Shown here: positions 19,576 to 28,988 of the stretch, piece by piece
Layout: each line of letters starts with the position of its first letter
Position numbering within the stretch: the first letter of the stretch is position 1
Assembly (NCBI GenBank): GCA_003218375.1
Contig: QHNH01000025.1
Span: 1-64,000 of the forward strand
Length of the DNA: 64,000 bases
Direction of reading: 5' to 3'
Source: Verrucomicrobiota bacterium
GTDB lineage: Bacteria > Verrucomicrobiota > Verrucomicrobiia > Chthoniobacterales > UBA10450
Notes under the pieces: model-generated
Databases searched by the model: none
Told to the model about the DNA's origin: nothing
Seen by the model: only the letters and a program-made list of their open reading frames with translations
Position numbers and translations under genes: made by a program

Positions 19576-21285
19576 CTACGGCGTCGGCGAGGTCGCCGGC
19601 TCGTTTTTCTTTTGTTTCTTTCCTTCGTCGCGGCCGGGCGGATTCACCGGCGCGTTCGGCGCCGGAGCCGGAGGCACGACGCGCTCCTGCGGTGCTTGCT
19701 CCTTCTTTGGCTTTGGAATGTCAGCCGGCGCCTCTTTCTTCGGTTTTTCCACGGTTGCTTCCGGCTTCGTCATGTCCGGCTCTGGCTGCTTGTGTTTGGT
19801 CTCCGGAGTCGGTGGCGGAGCTACCCGCGGAGCGCTTTTGGGCGCCTCGGGCGGCGGTGGAACGGCGGATTCGTTCTTTCGCTTCTCCGGTTTTTCTTTG
19901 GGCGGTTTGGGCGTTACGGTGGGCGCGGTCGTTTCGGTCGCACCGGTTGCCGGCGGGACTGAAGCGCTCGGGGCTACATTCTCACGCTGCTTGTTCTTGC
20001 CTTTGTCGCGAGTGGGCGCCGGGCTCGTCGCGGGCGGGACCGAGGCCGAAGGTGTAGCAAGCGGCGAAACTTTCTCGTTCCGCTTGTTCTTATTCTTCTC
20101 CGGTGCCGTCGCCGGATTCACCGACGCAGACGCGCTCGGGGCCGGCGAAACCTTCTTGTTCTTGTCCTTGGCCGGCGAAACCGAAGGGCTCGCCGCAGTC
20201 GCGGGAGTGACGCTGGCAGCTGGGCTCGCCTTGGCCGGCACCGTCGGGCTCGCGGTTGTCGTCGCCGGCGTTGCGCTTGCCGTCGTGGTCGCAGGCGCCG
20301 TCGCAGCTGGACTCGTTTCAGCCTTTTCCGAAGCCTGGACCGTGGGCGGCGGCACCGCCTTCGGATCTTCCTTCTTCATTTTTTCCTTTAATTCTGTCTG
20401 CGCTTTCTGATCGCCGACCGGTTCCCAACCGCGCTCGACTGGGGCTTGCGCCAGGACCACTTTCTCTTTCACCACTTTCGGCGCGATGGTCTTCGTGGGC
20501 TTTTGGAACTGCTGCGGCGCCGCGATCACGAGCTTGTCGCCCTGCACTTTCATCAGCGATTTCGACTGCGCCGCAGCGGCTGGATCGACATTCGTCTCGC
20601 GCTGCAGACTCAGCCGTTGAATCGGCCGGGTCGAATAACGACTCAGCGTGTCATAATCCGGTCCGTAGTTGTAAACCGTCGAGTTGGTGTAAGTGATGTT
20701 CGTCACATTCACCGTCTTGCTGACGTAGGTGACGTTCTGGTCGGCGGCGAAAATTCGCTCCCGCAGAACAGGCTCACCGATGTAGCGAACATCGATGAAA
20801 TTGTAGTAGGCCGGTCCGATGTCGAAATCGATATCCACTCGCGAGTTGATCGGGCTAAAATCAACGTAGATGTCGCCCGCGCGGCGAGGCGGCAACGGGG
20901 CCCAACCGACATAATCGCCGCCGGTGCGCCAGGAAACCCAGGCCGGACCCCAATCGCGCCCGGGCACCCAGACCCAACCGCGGCCACGCAACCGGATCCA
21001 ACGGCCGTAGTGATACGTCGCCCAGCCGAAATCCTCGTAGGAGACCCAGGTCCAGCCGACGTCGGTGTAGGCCCAATATCCATCGGAATAAGGCCGCCAG
21101 CTTGTGTTGCTCACAGCGACACTGGGCTGCCAGCAATAGCCGTAATCGCTCACCTCGACCCAGTTCCCACCGTCGCCAAGGTTGTCGTAAAAGAAATCAA
21201 TCGAGATATCTGTCCGCGCCTCGGCCTGCCGGAGAGCAGGAAATGCCAGCGCCAACACCGCCATTGCCAGGAGTATTCGTTTCAT
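19576..21285 (-). CDS. Exported Trp/Tyr-rich protein (DUF6600-like) with long Pro/Ala/Lys/Thr low-complexity tail
   Basis: DYGYCWQPSVAVSNTSWRPYSDGYWAYTDVGWTWVSYEDFGWATYHYGRWIRLRGRGWVWVPG; low-complexity C-terminal half. Confidence 0.8.
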   Translation of the reverse strand: MKRILLAMAVLALAFPALRQAEARTDISIDFFYDNLGDGGNWVEVSDYGYCWQPSVAVSNTSWRPYSDGYWAYTDVGWTWVSYEDFGWATYHYGRWIRLRGRGWVWVPGRDWGPAWVSWRTGGDYVGWAPLPPRRAGDIYVDFSPINSRVDIDFDIGPAYYNFIDVRYIGEPVLRERIFAADQNVTYVSKTVNVTNITYTNSTVYNYGPDYDTLSRYSTRPIQRLSLQRETNVDPAAAAQSKSLMKVQGDKLVIAAPQQFQKPTKTIAPKVVKEKVVLAQAPVERGWEPVGDQKAQTELKEKMKKEDPKAVPPPTVQASEKAETSPAATAPATTTASATPATTTASPTVPAKASPAASVTPATAASPSVSPAKDKNKKVSPAPSASASVNPATAPEKNKNKRNEKVSPLATPSASVPPATSPAPTRDKGKNKQRENVAPSASVPPATGATETTAPTVTPKPPKEKPEKRKNESAVPPPPEAPKSAPRVAPPPTPETKHKQPEPDMTKPEATVEKPKKEAPADIPKPKKEQAPQERVVPPAPAPNAPVNPPGRDEGKKQKKNEPATSPTP

Positions 21286-21384
21286 AAGCTTGATTGGTTG
21301 AGGAAGTTTAGACCTGCGCCGGGCGCGGGTTATTCACTCGAATATGATTCGGAAACCAGACGGGTCTTGCGTGCTTCTTCCAAG

Positions 21385-21440
21385 GAGCGGCGATTTCCAA
21401 ATCACCGGCCTAACAAGCGGCGGTTTGAAAACCGCCGCTC
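21385..21440. repeat. Double-hairpin palindromic element downstream of htrA
   Basis: GAGCGGCGATTTCCAAATCACCGGCCTAACAAGCGGCGGTTTGAAAACCGCCGCTC. Confidence 0.75.
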
Positions 21441-21449
21441 TGTGAAAAA

Positions 21450-22952
21450 TCAGCGTGGCCGGACGACCACGAAAGATCGCGTGCGATGCCGGCAAACTGA
21501 GAGAACTTGCGTCCCATTCGGGTCGAGCGACGCGACGACTTTCTTGAACTCGGACACAGAAGTCACCGGTTGCTGGTTCACTTCTTCGATCACGTCGCCG
21601 GCGCGCAACTCGCCCGCTTCGCCGTCCACTTTTGTCACGAGTACGCCGCGAATTCGGTTCGGCAGATCGAGGCGCTTGACCACGTCAGCATTCACCTCCG
21701 CCACTTCCACCGAAACGAGCGGGTTCGTTTCGTCCGGTTGATCCTGCTGGTCTTCGGGCTGCTGGGGTGTCTGCGGCTGGCGCGGATTGTTGCGCGAAGT
21801 CAGATAATCAGCGGGTTGTTCCTTGATCTCCGCGGAGACCTTGAGCGTGTTTCCGTTGCGGACCAGCTCCAGCTCCACTTTTTTGTTCAACTCCACTTGC
21901 GCGACGAGACTCCGCAACTCCGTGATGTTTCGAACAGTGTGACCGTTGAATTTCTTGATCACGTCGTCCCGTTTCAATTTCGCTTCCGCCGCAGGCGAAT
22001 TCGCGACCACGTCATCGACGATCACGCCATCGGTCTCGGCCACGCCCTGCGTGGTCGGCCGCGCCTGGATGCCGAGATATCCGCGAATAATTCGGCCGTT
22101 CTTGAGCAAACTTTCCAACGCCGTCTTGACCGAATTCGATGGAATAGCGAACCCGATTCCCTGCGAACCGCCGCTGCGCGAAATGATCGCCGTGTTGATC
22201 CCGATGATCTCGCCGCGCAAATTCACCAAGGGCCCGCCGCTGTTTCCCGGGTTGATCGCCGCGTTGGTCTGGAGGTAATCGCCGAACCCGTCCACGCGGT
22301 TTGGGCGGCCTTTCGAGCTGATAATTCCGTCCGTCACTGTTTCCTCGAACCCAAAAGGATTCCCAATCGCGACCACAAAATCACCGGCCTGCACCGCGTC
22401 CGAGTCGCCGAACTTCAACGGCTTGAGGCCCGCTTCGTCCACCTTGAGCACCGCCAGGTCCACGACTGTATCGGACCCGACCAGACGCGCCTTCTTCGTC
22501 CGGCCATCGCTGAGCTGCACCTCGATCTCATCCACCTGATCCACCACGTGGTTGTTCGTGATGATGTGGCCCTCGGAGGTCACCACCACGCCCGACCCGA
22601 GGGAATTCTGCACCATCGCTTCCTCGTTTGGATTTCGGAATTGCCGCGGGTTGCGATTGAAAAAATCCCCCGGATCGAGCTGATACTGCTTCCGGACCGC
22701 GACCTTCCTCGAGGTCTTAATGCTCACCACTGACGGAACAACGGAACTGACTAGCGCCCGCCGTTCACGGTTGAGATTTTCCAAACCGGCGACGTCTTTC
22801 GGGTCCACGCTCGCATTCGCGGCGAGAGAGTATTTCTCCGAGGCGACCGCGAGAAATTTCAGGCCGCCCGTTTTGATCCGGTAATCGTAGAGGACGGAAA
22901 TCCCGCCGCTCACCAGCAGGACAAACAAAAGGAATTTGATCAGATTTTTCAT
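21450..22952 (-). CDS. DegP/HtrA-family serine protease with PDZ domains
   Basis: GSGVVVTSEGHIITNNHVVD, DLAVLKVD, NPGNSGGPLVNLRGEIIGINTAI. Confidence 0.95.
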   Translation of the reverse strand: MKNLIKFLLFVLLVSGGISVLYDYRIKTGGLKFLAVASEKYSLAANASVDPKDVAGLENLNRERRALVSSVVPSVVSIKTSRKVAVRKQYQLDPGDFFNRNPRQFRNPNEEAMVQNSLGSGVVVTSEGHIITNNHVVDQVDEIEVQLSDGRTKKARLVGSDTVVDLAVLKVDEAGLKPLKFGDSDAVQAGDFVVAIGNPFGFEETVTDGIISSKGRPNRVDGFGDYLQTNAAINPGNSGGPLVNLRGEIIGINTAIISRSGGSQGIGFAIPSNSVKTALESLLKNGRIIRGYLGIQARPTTQGVAETDGVIVDDVVANSPAAEAKLKRDDVIKKFNGHTVRNITELRSLVAQVELNKKVELELVRNGNTLKVSAEIKEQPADYLTSRNNPRQPQTPQQPEDQQDQPDETNPLVSVEVAEVNADVVKRLDLPNRIRGVLVTKVDGEAGELRAGDVIEEVNQQPVTSVSEFKKVVASLDPNGTQVLSVCRHRTRSFVVVRPR

Positions 22953-25621
22953 CAGCTAACGTTCGAGAAGGTTCGTCCGTGTTGTTCGACAATCAATCGG
23001 CGAAATCGTTGATTCTCGCGCGTTTCAAGCCGGGGATCCGCGCCCAGGATCGCAGTCGCCAAAGAGCGCGCCTTCCGCATCAGATCCGCGTCCCTAATCA
23101 AGTTGCCGAGTTTTAATGCAGGCAACCCGCTTTGCGCCGTCCCGAGCAAGTCGCCCGGTCCGCGCATTTCCCAATCCGCTTCCGCCACCGCAAATCCGTC
23201 CGTGGTTTTTTCCAGCACGGCCAGCTTCGCGGTTGTCTCCGGCGATTGTTCGTCGCTCAGGAGAATGCAATACGATCTGTGGCTGCCGCGCCCGATCCGC
23301 CCACGCAATTGATGGAGTTGCGCCAGCCCGAAGCGTTCCGCGTTCTCGATCAACATCAGCGTCGCGTTCGGAACGTCCACTCCCACTTCGATCACCGTGG
23401 TGCTGATGAGGGCGCTCGTTTCACCCCGGCGGAACCGCTCCATGATCGATTGTTTTTCGGGTCCCGGAATTCGTCCATGCAACAACTCGCAGCGAAACGG
23501 TCGCAGCCGCTCCTGCCATTGCTCGAATTCGGCGGCGGCTGCCTTAACCTCGAGCTTCTCGCTCTCGTCGATGAGCGGATAAACAACATACGACTGCCGG
23601 CCCGCCTCCAGTTCCCGGCGCATGAAGAGGAGCACCTCCGGAAGTTTTCCTCGCTCGCGGACGGCCGTGATGATTTTGCCTCGATCCGACGGCATCTCGT
23701 CGATCACCGAGACGTCGAGATCGCCGTAGACCGTCATCGTCAACGTGCGCGGAATCGGCGTCGCCGTCATCACCAGGACATCCGGCGCCGGTTCGCGCGC
23801 GGTGAGGCGCGCCCGTTGCGACACGCCGAACTTGTGCTGCTCATCGATCACCGCGAGCCCGAGGTTCTCGAACGAGACGCCCTCATAAAGCAGCGCATGC
23901 GTGCCGACGATGATGTGGGGGGCGTCGTTCCGGGTAGCGCGCGCGTCTCGCGCGTTGGTCGCGGTGTCTCGCCGCGACGGACTTTCCTTCCGCATCTCAT
24001 CTTCTTGCGTCCAGACCCACGAGTAATCCTCGTTTTGTATTGCCACTCCCGCCTCCCAGGGATTCCTCAAAATGTAATGAAACTTTTCTTCAAGATCCGC
24101 GTCGGATCGCACATAACGATCAAAGCTCTCCCGCTCCCAGACCGTGCCTTTGGTCTTTTCGATCGCGTTGATCTCGTGTGCTGAAAAGGATTTTACCGAG
24201 TGCAGCAACTCCTTTAGCGACCAAAAGAGCACATTGCCTTTGTCGTCCTCTCCTTTCGGCCATGGCTGAAAAAGAAAATGGACGTGATCGGGCATCACCG
24301 AGGCCGCGAACAATTCGTAACGGTCGTTGTGAAAGTGACGCAACGCATCGAGGACGATCGTCCGCGCAGCCGGTGACAAGCAGCGTCGCAACTTCGTGCC
24401 GATGGTTACGGCGTAGATCGCCCAAGGCTTCTCGAAATGGGGCAACCGTCGCCGAGAATAGTGCGCGGGACCGTCAGCGTCGCGTTCCGAAGTTCGCGAC
24501 GGCGAGACGCCGTCGCCCACACGCGAGACGCGTGCACTACCCCGAGCGAAGAGCGTCCCGCTTTCTTCCTGCCGCGCGCCGGTGCGCAGGGCGAGGTGCA
24601 CGCCGAGCGGGTCGAGCCAGCGGCAGAGGACGGCGTAATGTTGTTCGGCGAGAATCTGCGTGGGCGCCATCAGGGCGGCTTGCGAGCCGGATTCCACCGC
24701 GAGCAGCATGGCGGCGATCGCCACCACGGTCTTGCCGGAGCCGACATCGCCTTGAAGCAGGCGGTTCATGGGATGGATCGAGGCGAGATCGCGCCGCAAT
24801 TCCTCGATGACGCGCTCCTGCGCCGTGGTGAGGTCGAACGGTAATCCGCGCAGAAATTTTTCCAGCAACTCCCCGCTGGCGGAATGCATCTGGCCGGTTC
24901 GCGAGGTGGCCTCCGCGCGCCGGGAACCGATCAGCAACTGCATCGCGAAAAACTCGGCGAACACGAGATGCTCACGCGCGGCGTCGCATTGTACGGTCGT
25001 CGTCGGGAAATGGATTTCGTGCAGGGCGTGCTCACGCGTTCCGAGATTCGCGTCCTTCGGCAACAACGTGGGCACCGACGCCGGATCGAGATTCTCGAGC
25101 GCGTGGAAAATCATCGCGCGGAAAACACGCTGCGAAAGTCCCTCGGTGGCCGGATAAATCGGCGTGATCCGGCGAAAGTGAACCGAGATTTCGTCGTCAT
25201 TCTCGATCACCTCGAACTCCGGATGCTCCATGCAAAGCCGTTTTCCCCTCAGACGCGGTTTTCCGAAAACAACCAGGCGCTGCCCGGTCGCAATCATCTT
25301 CTGCACGTAATGCAGGTTGAACCAACGCAGGACCAGCGGCTGGCTGAGGGCGTTCGGATTCGATTCCTCCAACGTGGCTTCGAAAATCTTCTTCCAGCCA
25401 CCGAAACGAACGAGCCGTGTTCTTGCGACCTCTCCGCAAAGAAGAATCGGCGTGTCGCTTTCTTCGCGGGGGAAATCGACAAAGTGCGTCCGGTCTTCGT
25501 AACGACGCGGATAATGGGTCAGGAGATCTTCGACGGTTTCGATTTCGAGCCGGCGGAGCGCCGTCAGCTTGGGCCGCGGAATCCACTCCAATTCGCTGAG
25601 GGATTGCGAATACTCGATCAT
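22952..25621 (-). CDS. recG: ATP-dependent DNA helicase RecG with an in-frame RAYT transposase insertion (889 aa)
   Basis: RecG N-terminus (LRRLEIETVEDLLTHYPRRYEDRTHF), QGDVGSGKTVVA, DEQHKFGVSQR, TTVIEVGVDVPNATLMLIENAERFGLAQLHQLRGRIGRG; about 200 aa insertion between motif Ia and motif II. Confidence 0.95.
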   Translation of the reverse strand: MIEYSQSLSELEWIPRPKLTALRRLEIETVEDLLTHYPRRYEDRTHFVDFPREESDTPILLCGEVARTRLVRFGGWKKIFEATLEESNPNALSQPLVLRWFNLHYVQKMIATGQRLVVFGKPRLRGKRLCMEHPEFEVIENDDEISVHFRRITPIYPATEGLSQRVFRAMIFHALENLDPASVPTLLPKDANLGTREHALHEIHFPTTTVQCDAAREHLVFAEFFAMQLLIGSRRAEATSRTGQMHSASGELLEKFLRGLPFDLTTAQERVIEELRRDLASIHPMNRLLQGDVGSGKTVVAIAAMLLAVESGSQAALMAPTQILAEQHYAVLCRWLDPLGVHLALRTGARQEESGTLFARGSARVSRVGDGVSPSRTSERDADGPAHYSRRRLPHFEKPWAIYAVTIGTKLRRCLSPAARTIVLDALRHFHNDRYELFAASVMPDHVHFLFQPWPKGEDDKGNVLFWSLKELLHSVKSFSAHEINAIEKTKGTVWERESFDRYVRSDADLEEKFHYILRNPWEAGVAIQNEDYSWVWTQEDEMRKESPSRRDTATNARDARATRNDAPHIIVGTHALLYEGVSFENLGLAVIDEQHKFGVSQRARLTAREPAPDVLVMTATPIPRTLTMTVYGDLDVSVIDEMPSDRGKIITAVRERGKLPEVLLFMRRELEAGRQSYVVYPLIDESEKLEVKAAAAEFEQWQERLRPFRCELLHGRIPGPEKQSIMERFRRGETSALISTTVIEVGVDVPNATLMLIENAERFGLAQLHQLRGRIGRGSHRSYCILLSDEQSPETTAKLAVLEKTTDGFAVAEADWEMRGPGDLLGTAQSGLPALKLGNLIRDADLMRKARSLATAILGADPRLETRENQRFRRLIVEQHGRTFSNVS
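23933..24542 (-). mobile_element. REP-associated tyrosine transposase (RAYT, Y1/IS200-like) element with REP-like TIRs
   Basis: RRRLPHFEKPWAIYAVTIG...NDRYELFAASVMPDHVHFLFQP (HUH)...KGTVWERESFDRYVRSDADLEEKFHYILRNPWEAGV; ends GGTAGCGCGCGCGTCTCGCGCGTTGGTCGCGGTGTCTCGCCGCGAC and the imperfect inverse GGTAGTGCACGCGTCTCGCGTGTGGGCGACGGCGTCTCGCCGTCGC. Confidence 0.9.
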
Positions 25622-27321
25622 TCGATTGGCCCGGCGGCGCGCAGAGCTTCGACTTGGATTTGCAGTCGCGTTTCGCCTTCGTATTCATCCGCGTTCACCC
25701 GGAATGCGATGTCCCAGGGCGGTTTCGGCAGCGGGGCTGACGCTCCATCGAAAAAAATCGCGCGGCGGAAATGACTTTGCTGCCGCAAGCGCAAAACCAA
25801 ATGCTTTTCCTTGAGAACCTGGGGCTCCACCGCAGGTTCGACCCCGCGCGCGAAAAAGATCGGCTGGCGATTGCCGCTGCCGAAAGGTTCCAGCGCCTGG
25901 TGCCAGCGCAGCAGGTCGCTGTTGAGCTGTGAGAAGGTGAGCTCGTGATCGAGATGCAACCGTGGCTGGAAATCTTCTTCAGACAAGAGTTCCCGCGCTG
26001 CCTGACGGAAAGCATCAGCGAACGCCGCGAAGTTCTGCTCGCGAACGGCGAGCCCGGCCGCCATTTCATGGCCGCCAAATTTCTCCAGGTGTTTCTCACA
26101 ACGGTTGAGCGCTTCGACAAGCGACAATCCTTCAATGCTCCGCCCGCTCCCCTTCCCCAGTCCCGCCGGATCAAAGGCGACCAGGATCGTGGGACGATAA
26201 TATTTTCGCGCGAGTCGGGAAGCCACGATGCCGAGCACCCCTGGATGCCAGTCCCGCGAGCCGAGGACGATCGCCGCGTCGCGCGCCGGATCGAATTGGT
26301 CGGCCAGTTTCTTTTCCGCTTCGTCGTAAATCGTTCGCTCGACCGTCTGGCGATCGCGGTTCTGCGCATCGAGGAGGGTGGCCAGTTCTTCCGCTTCTTT
26401 TTCATCGCTGGTGAGCAAAAGACGCAATGCCTTTTCCGCCGTGGCCAGGCGTCCCGCCGCGTTTAGCCGCGGCCCGAGCCGAAACCCAATATCTTCGGCC
26501 ACAATCGGCGAGCGGACGGCGGCGATTTCCATTAATTTTCGCAGGCCCGGCCGCTTCGAACGCGCTAATTCCATCATCCCGCGCAGGACGAGAATCCGGT
26601 TCTCCTTTTCCAACGGAACGATGTCAGCGACGGTGCCGAGCGCGACGAGGTCGAGGTTTGCCTTCAAATCAAAGCTCGGTGCCGGGCGCGTTTTCAGCAG
26701 CGCGTGGCAAAGTTTAAAAACGATCCCGACACTGCAAAGATATTTGAAAGCGTTATTCGCTTCGGCTTTTGGATTCACGATCGCAACGCAATCCGGCAGC
26801 GCCGATTTCGGCTCATGATGATCGAGCACGATCACGTCGATCCCCCGCTCTTTCAGCGACGCGATCTCGGCGAGCGACGAGGTGCCGCAATCGACCGCGA
26901 CGAGGAGCTGCGGGTGATGCTGTTCGCAACAACGCTCCACGCTTTCCGGGCTGAGCCCGTAACCTTCCTCCATCCGCGACGGCAGAAACAATTCCGGACT
27001 GGCGCCGTAACTCCGCAGCAACTCTGCCAGCAACGCAAGTGACGTGACACCGTCCACATCGTAGTCGCCGAAGAGGACGATGCGCTCCTGCCGATCAATC
27101 GCGACAAGGATGCGCTCGACCGCCGTTGAAATGTTTGGAAGCAGAAAGGGATCACTGAGCGAGCGCAAACGCGGCTGGAGAAACGCATTTACTTCATCAA
27201 CGCAGGTGAAGCCTTTCCGTTTCAACACCTCGGCGATGCAGGGAAGGCCGCAAATTTTCGTCCACGGGATTTCCGCATTCGCTTCCGCGCACGCTTGAGC
27301 AACAATCCAACGCCGTTCCAC
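25618..27321 (-). CDS. recJ: Single-stranded-DNA-specific exonuclease RecJ
   Basis: IVLFGDYDVDGVTSLALL, DVIVLDHHEPKSALPDCVAIVNPK, RLNAAGRLATAEKALRLLL. Confidence 0.96.
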   Translation of the reverse strand: MERRWIVAQACAEANAEIPWTKICGLPCIAEVLKRKGFTCVDEVNAFLQPRLRSLSDPFLLPNISTAVERILVAIDRQERIVLFGDYDVDGVTSLALLAELLRSYGASPELFLPSRMEEGYGLSPESVERCCEQHHPQLLVAVDCGTSSLAEIASLKERGIDVIVLDHHEPKSALPDCVAIVNPKAEANNAFKYLCSVGIVFKLCHALLKTRPAPSFDLKANLDLVALGTVADIVPLEKENRILVLRGMMELARSKRPGLRKLMEIAAVRSPIVAEDIGFRLGPRLNAAGRLATAEKALRLLLTSDEKEAEELATLLDAQNRDRQTVERTIYDEAEKKLADQFDPARDAAIVLGSRDWHPGVLGIVASRLARKYYRPTILVAFDPAGLGKGSGRSIEGLSLVEALNRCEKHLEKFGGHEMAAGLAVREQNFAAFADAFRQAARELLSEEDFQPRLHLDHELTFSQLNSDLLRWHQALEPFGSGNRQPIFFARGVEPAVEPQVLKEKHLVLRLRQQSHFRRAIFFDGASAPLPKPPWDIAFRVNADEYEGETRLQIQVEALRAAGPIE

Positions 27322-27366
27322 CGGGCAGTTTATTGGCGAAGCATTCTGCTGACAACCGGTCGAAGG

Positions 27367-28236
27367 CTAATCGCGTAGCTTTTTCGCGAGGGTCTTCGCA
27401 TTGAACGGCGCGTGCACCTTCGCGTCGTTGTCGAAATAGACATAGACGTCGCGCTTTCCAATTTTAGCTCTTCGATCGGAAACTAACTTTGCATCGTGCG
27501 GTTGTTTTCCCTTGCGCCAGTGCTCGACGCGATTCGCCCACCAATCGAGCTCATGATCGCTGTATCCGCTCACGTAAAGCTGCTCCGCGCCGTGAAGCCG
27601 GCCGTAAACAAAATCCGCGGTGATGTCTTCCGCGTACGGCCATTTGCCGGCGGTGTCCGCGACGACAAACGCGATGTTGTACCTCCGAAGAAGCGCGAAG
27701 AATTCCGGCACCATGAACGTGCAATGGCGGATCTCGACCGCGTGGCGAATCGGCCGCGCGGCATCAGTTTTCGTCCACGCGCCAGCTTTCAATTTGTCGT
27801 CGTGGCGCTTCGCCAACTTCACCGCCTCGCGGGTATCGCGCGGGAGGAGCTCGAAGAATTCGGTGAAACGCTCCGGGTTCCAACCGAAATTGGGCGGAAA
27901 CTGCCAGAGAATCGGACCGAGTTTTTCGCGCAGGCACAATTTTTTCATGTGGGTAATGAACCGCGCCCCCTTCACGCTGAAGACAAATCCCGGCGGCGTC
28001 TCGGCATGCCAGCGTTGATAACTGGACGGACGCTGGAGCGAATAAAAGGATCCATTGATCTCGATGGAATTGAATTCGCCGCTGGCGAATTGGAGCTCCA
28101 TCCGATGCGGCAGTTTCTTCGGATAGAAAACGCCGCGCCAAGGTGGATACGTCCAGTCTGAGATCCCGATGTGCAGGTCCTGGCGCGGCCATCGCTTCGT
28201 CGCCGTCGTCAGATGATCAATCGCGAGTCGTGCCAC
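27367..28236 (-). CDS. DUF72 domain-containing protein
   Basis: LHIGISDWTYPPWRGVFYPKKLP, LGPILWQFPPNF, AVEIRH, YVYFDNDAKVHAPFNA. Confidence 0.9.
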   Translation of the reverse strand: MARLAIDHLTTATKRWPRQDLHIGISDWTYPPWRGVFYPKKLPHRMELQFASGEFNSIEINGSFYSLQRPSSYQRWHAETPPGFVFSVKGARFITHMKKLCLREKLGPILWQFPPNFGWNPERFTEFFELLPRDTREAVKLAKRHDDKLKAGAWTKTDAARPIRHAVEIRHCTFMVPEFFALLRRYNIAFVVADTAGKWPYAEDITADFVYGRLHGAEQLYVSGYSDHELDWWANRVEHWRKGKQPHDAKLVSDRRAKIGKRDVYVYFDNDAKVHAPFNAKTLAKKLRD

Positions 28237-28985
28237 AAAATCCCGTGCTTCTCGCAGAGCTTACGAAACATCGACAGGCCCTCTTTTTCCGGCGGGCCGT
28301 ACTGGTAGCGCAAACATTCTCGCAAATAAAACTGGCAGAAGTCCGGGTTGAATTCGGGTTCGGCCGCGATGAGCGAATCGAGCTCGCGCAGATTATTGTC
28401 CCGGCAGGCGCGGAGACCGTCGGCGATTGCCTTGGGCGATTGAATCTCGGGCCTGATCAACCAGAGCGCGTACACAAACGGGAGCTGCGTTCGTTTGTGC
28501 CATTCTTCGCCAAGGTCCCAGAATTGAAATGTATTGTCAGTCTCGTCCCGGAAGCGGATCGCCTGATCGCCGATGAAAAATTTCGCGAGACGCGGCGTGA
28601 TCGCACGCTGGATAAGCCGCGAGCGAACGACGAATTTCGGCGCCAGCCCAAGCTCAGAAAGAAGGCAGCGAAGCAGGTTTATTCCTGTCTGTGACGCGGG
28701 ATCGATTTCGATCTCCTCGATCTCAGCCAGGTCGCCATTATGGGCGACGAAAACGCTGTGGACCGGGCCATGCGATGAAATCGAGATTCCGTCCACGAGG
28801 GTGTAAACCGGGTTGCGCAGGAATTCGAAACTCGAGACGAGCGCCACGTCGAGCTCGCCAGCGGCCAGTTTTTCGCAGAGCACGCTCGGATGGTCGAACA
28901 CGACTTCGCCGGGCCATCCATGGATGAGGGGCCGGGCGTTGAGATACTTAACGCAACCGATCCGTAACAGCCCGCCGTCAGCCAC
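28209..28985 (-). CDS. mqnA: Chorismate dehydratase of the futalosine menaquinone pathway
   Basis: LRIGCVKYLNARPLIHG, LDVALVSSFEFL; adjacent to an MqnE-like gene. Confidence 0.88.
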   Translation of the reverse strand: MADGGLLRIGCVKYLNARPLIHGWPGEVVFDHPSVLCEKLAAGELDVALVSSFEFLRNPVYTLVDGISISSHGPVHSVFVAHNGDLAEIEEIEIDPASQTGINLLRCLLSELGLAPKFVVRSRLIQRAITPRLAKFFIGDQAIRFRDETDNTFQFWDLGEEWHKRTQLPFVYALWLIRPEIQSPKAIADGLRACRDNNLRELDSLIAAEPEFNPDFCQFYLRECLRYQYGPPEKEGLSMFRKLCEKHGILWHDSRLII

Positions 28986-28988
28986 GCG

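Noticed and set aside
23933-24542. The recG insert as an intein
   Set aside because: No splicing-motif-like sequence (Cys/Ser start, terminal HN); the inserted sequence matches a Y1/RAYT transposase with terminal inverted repeats.
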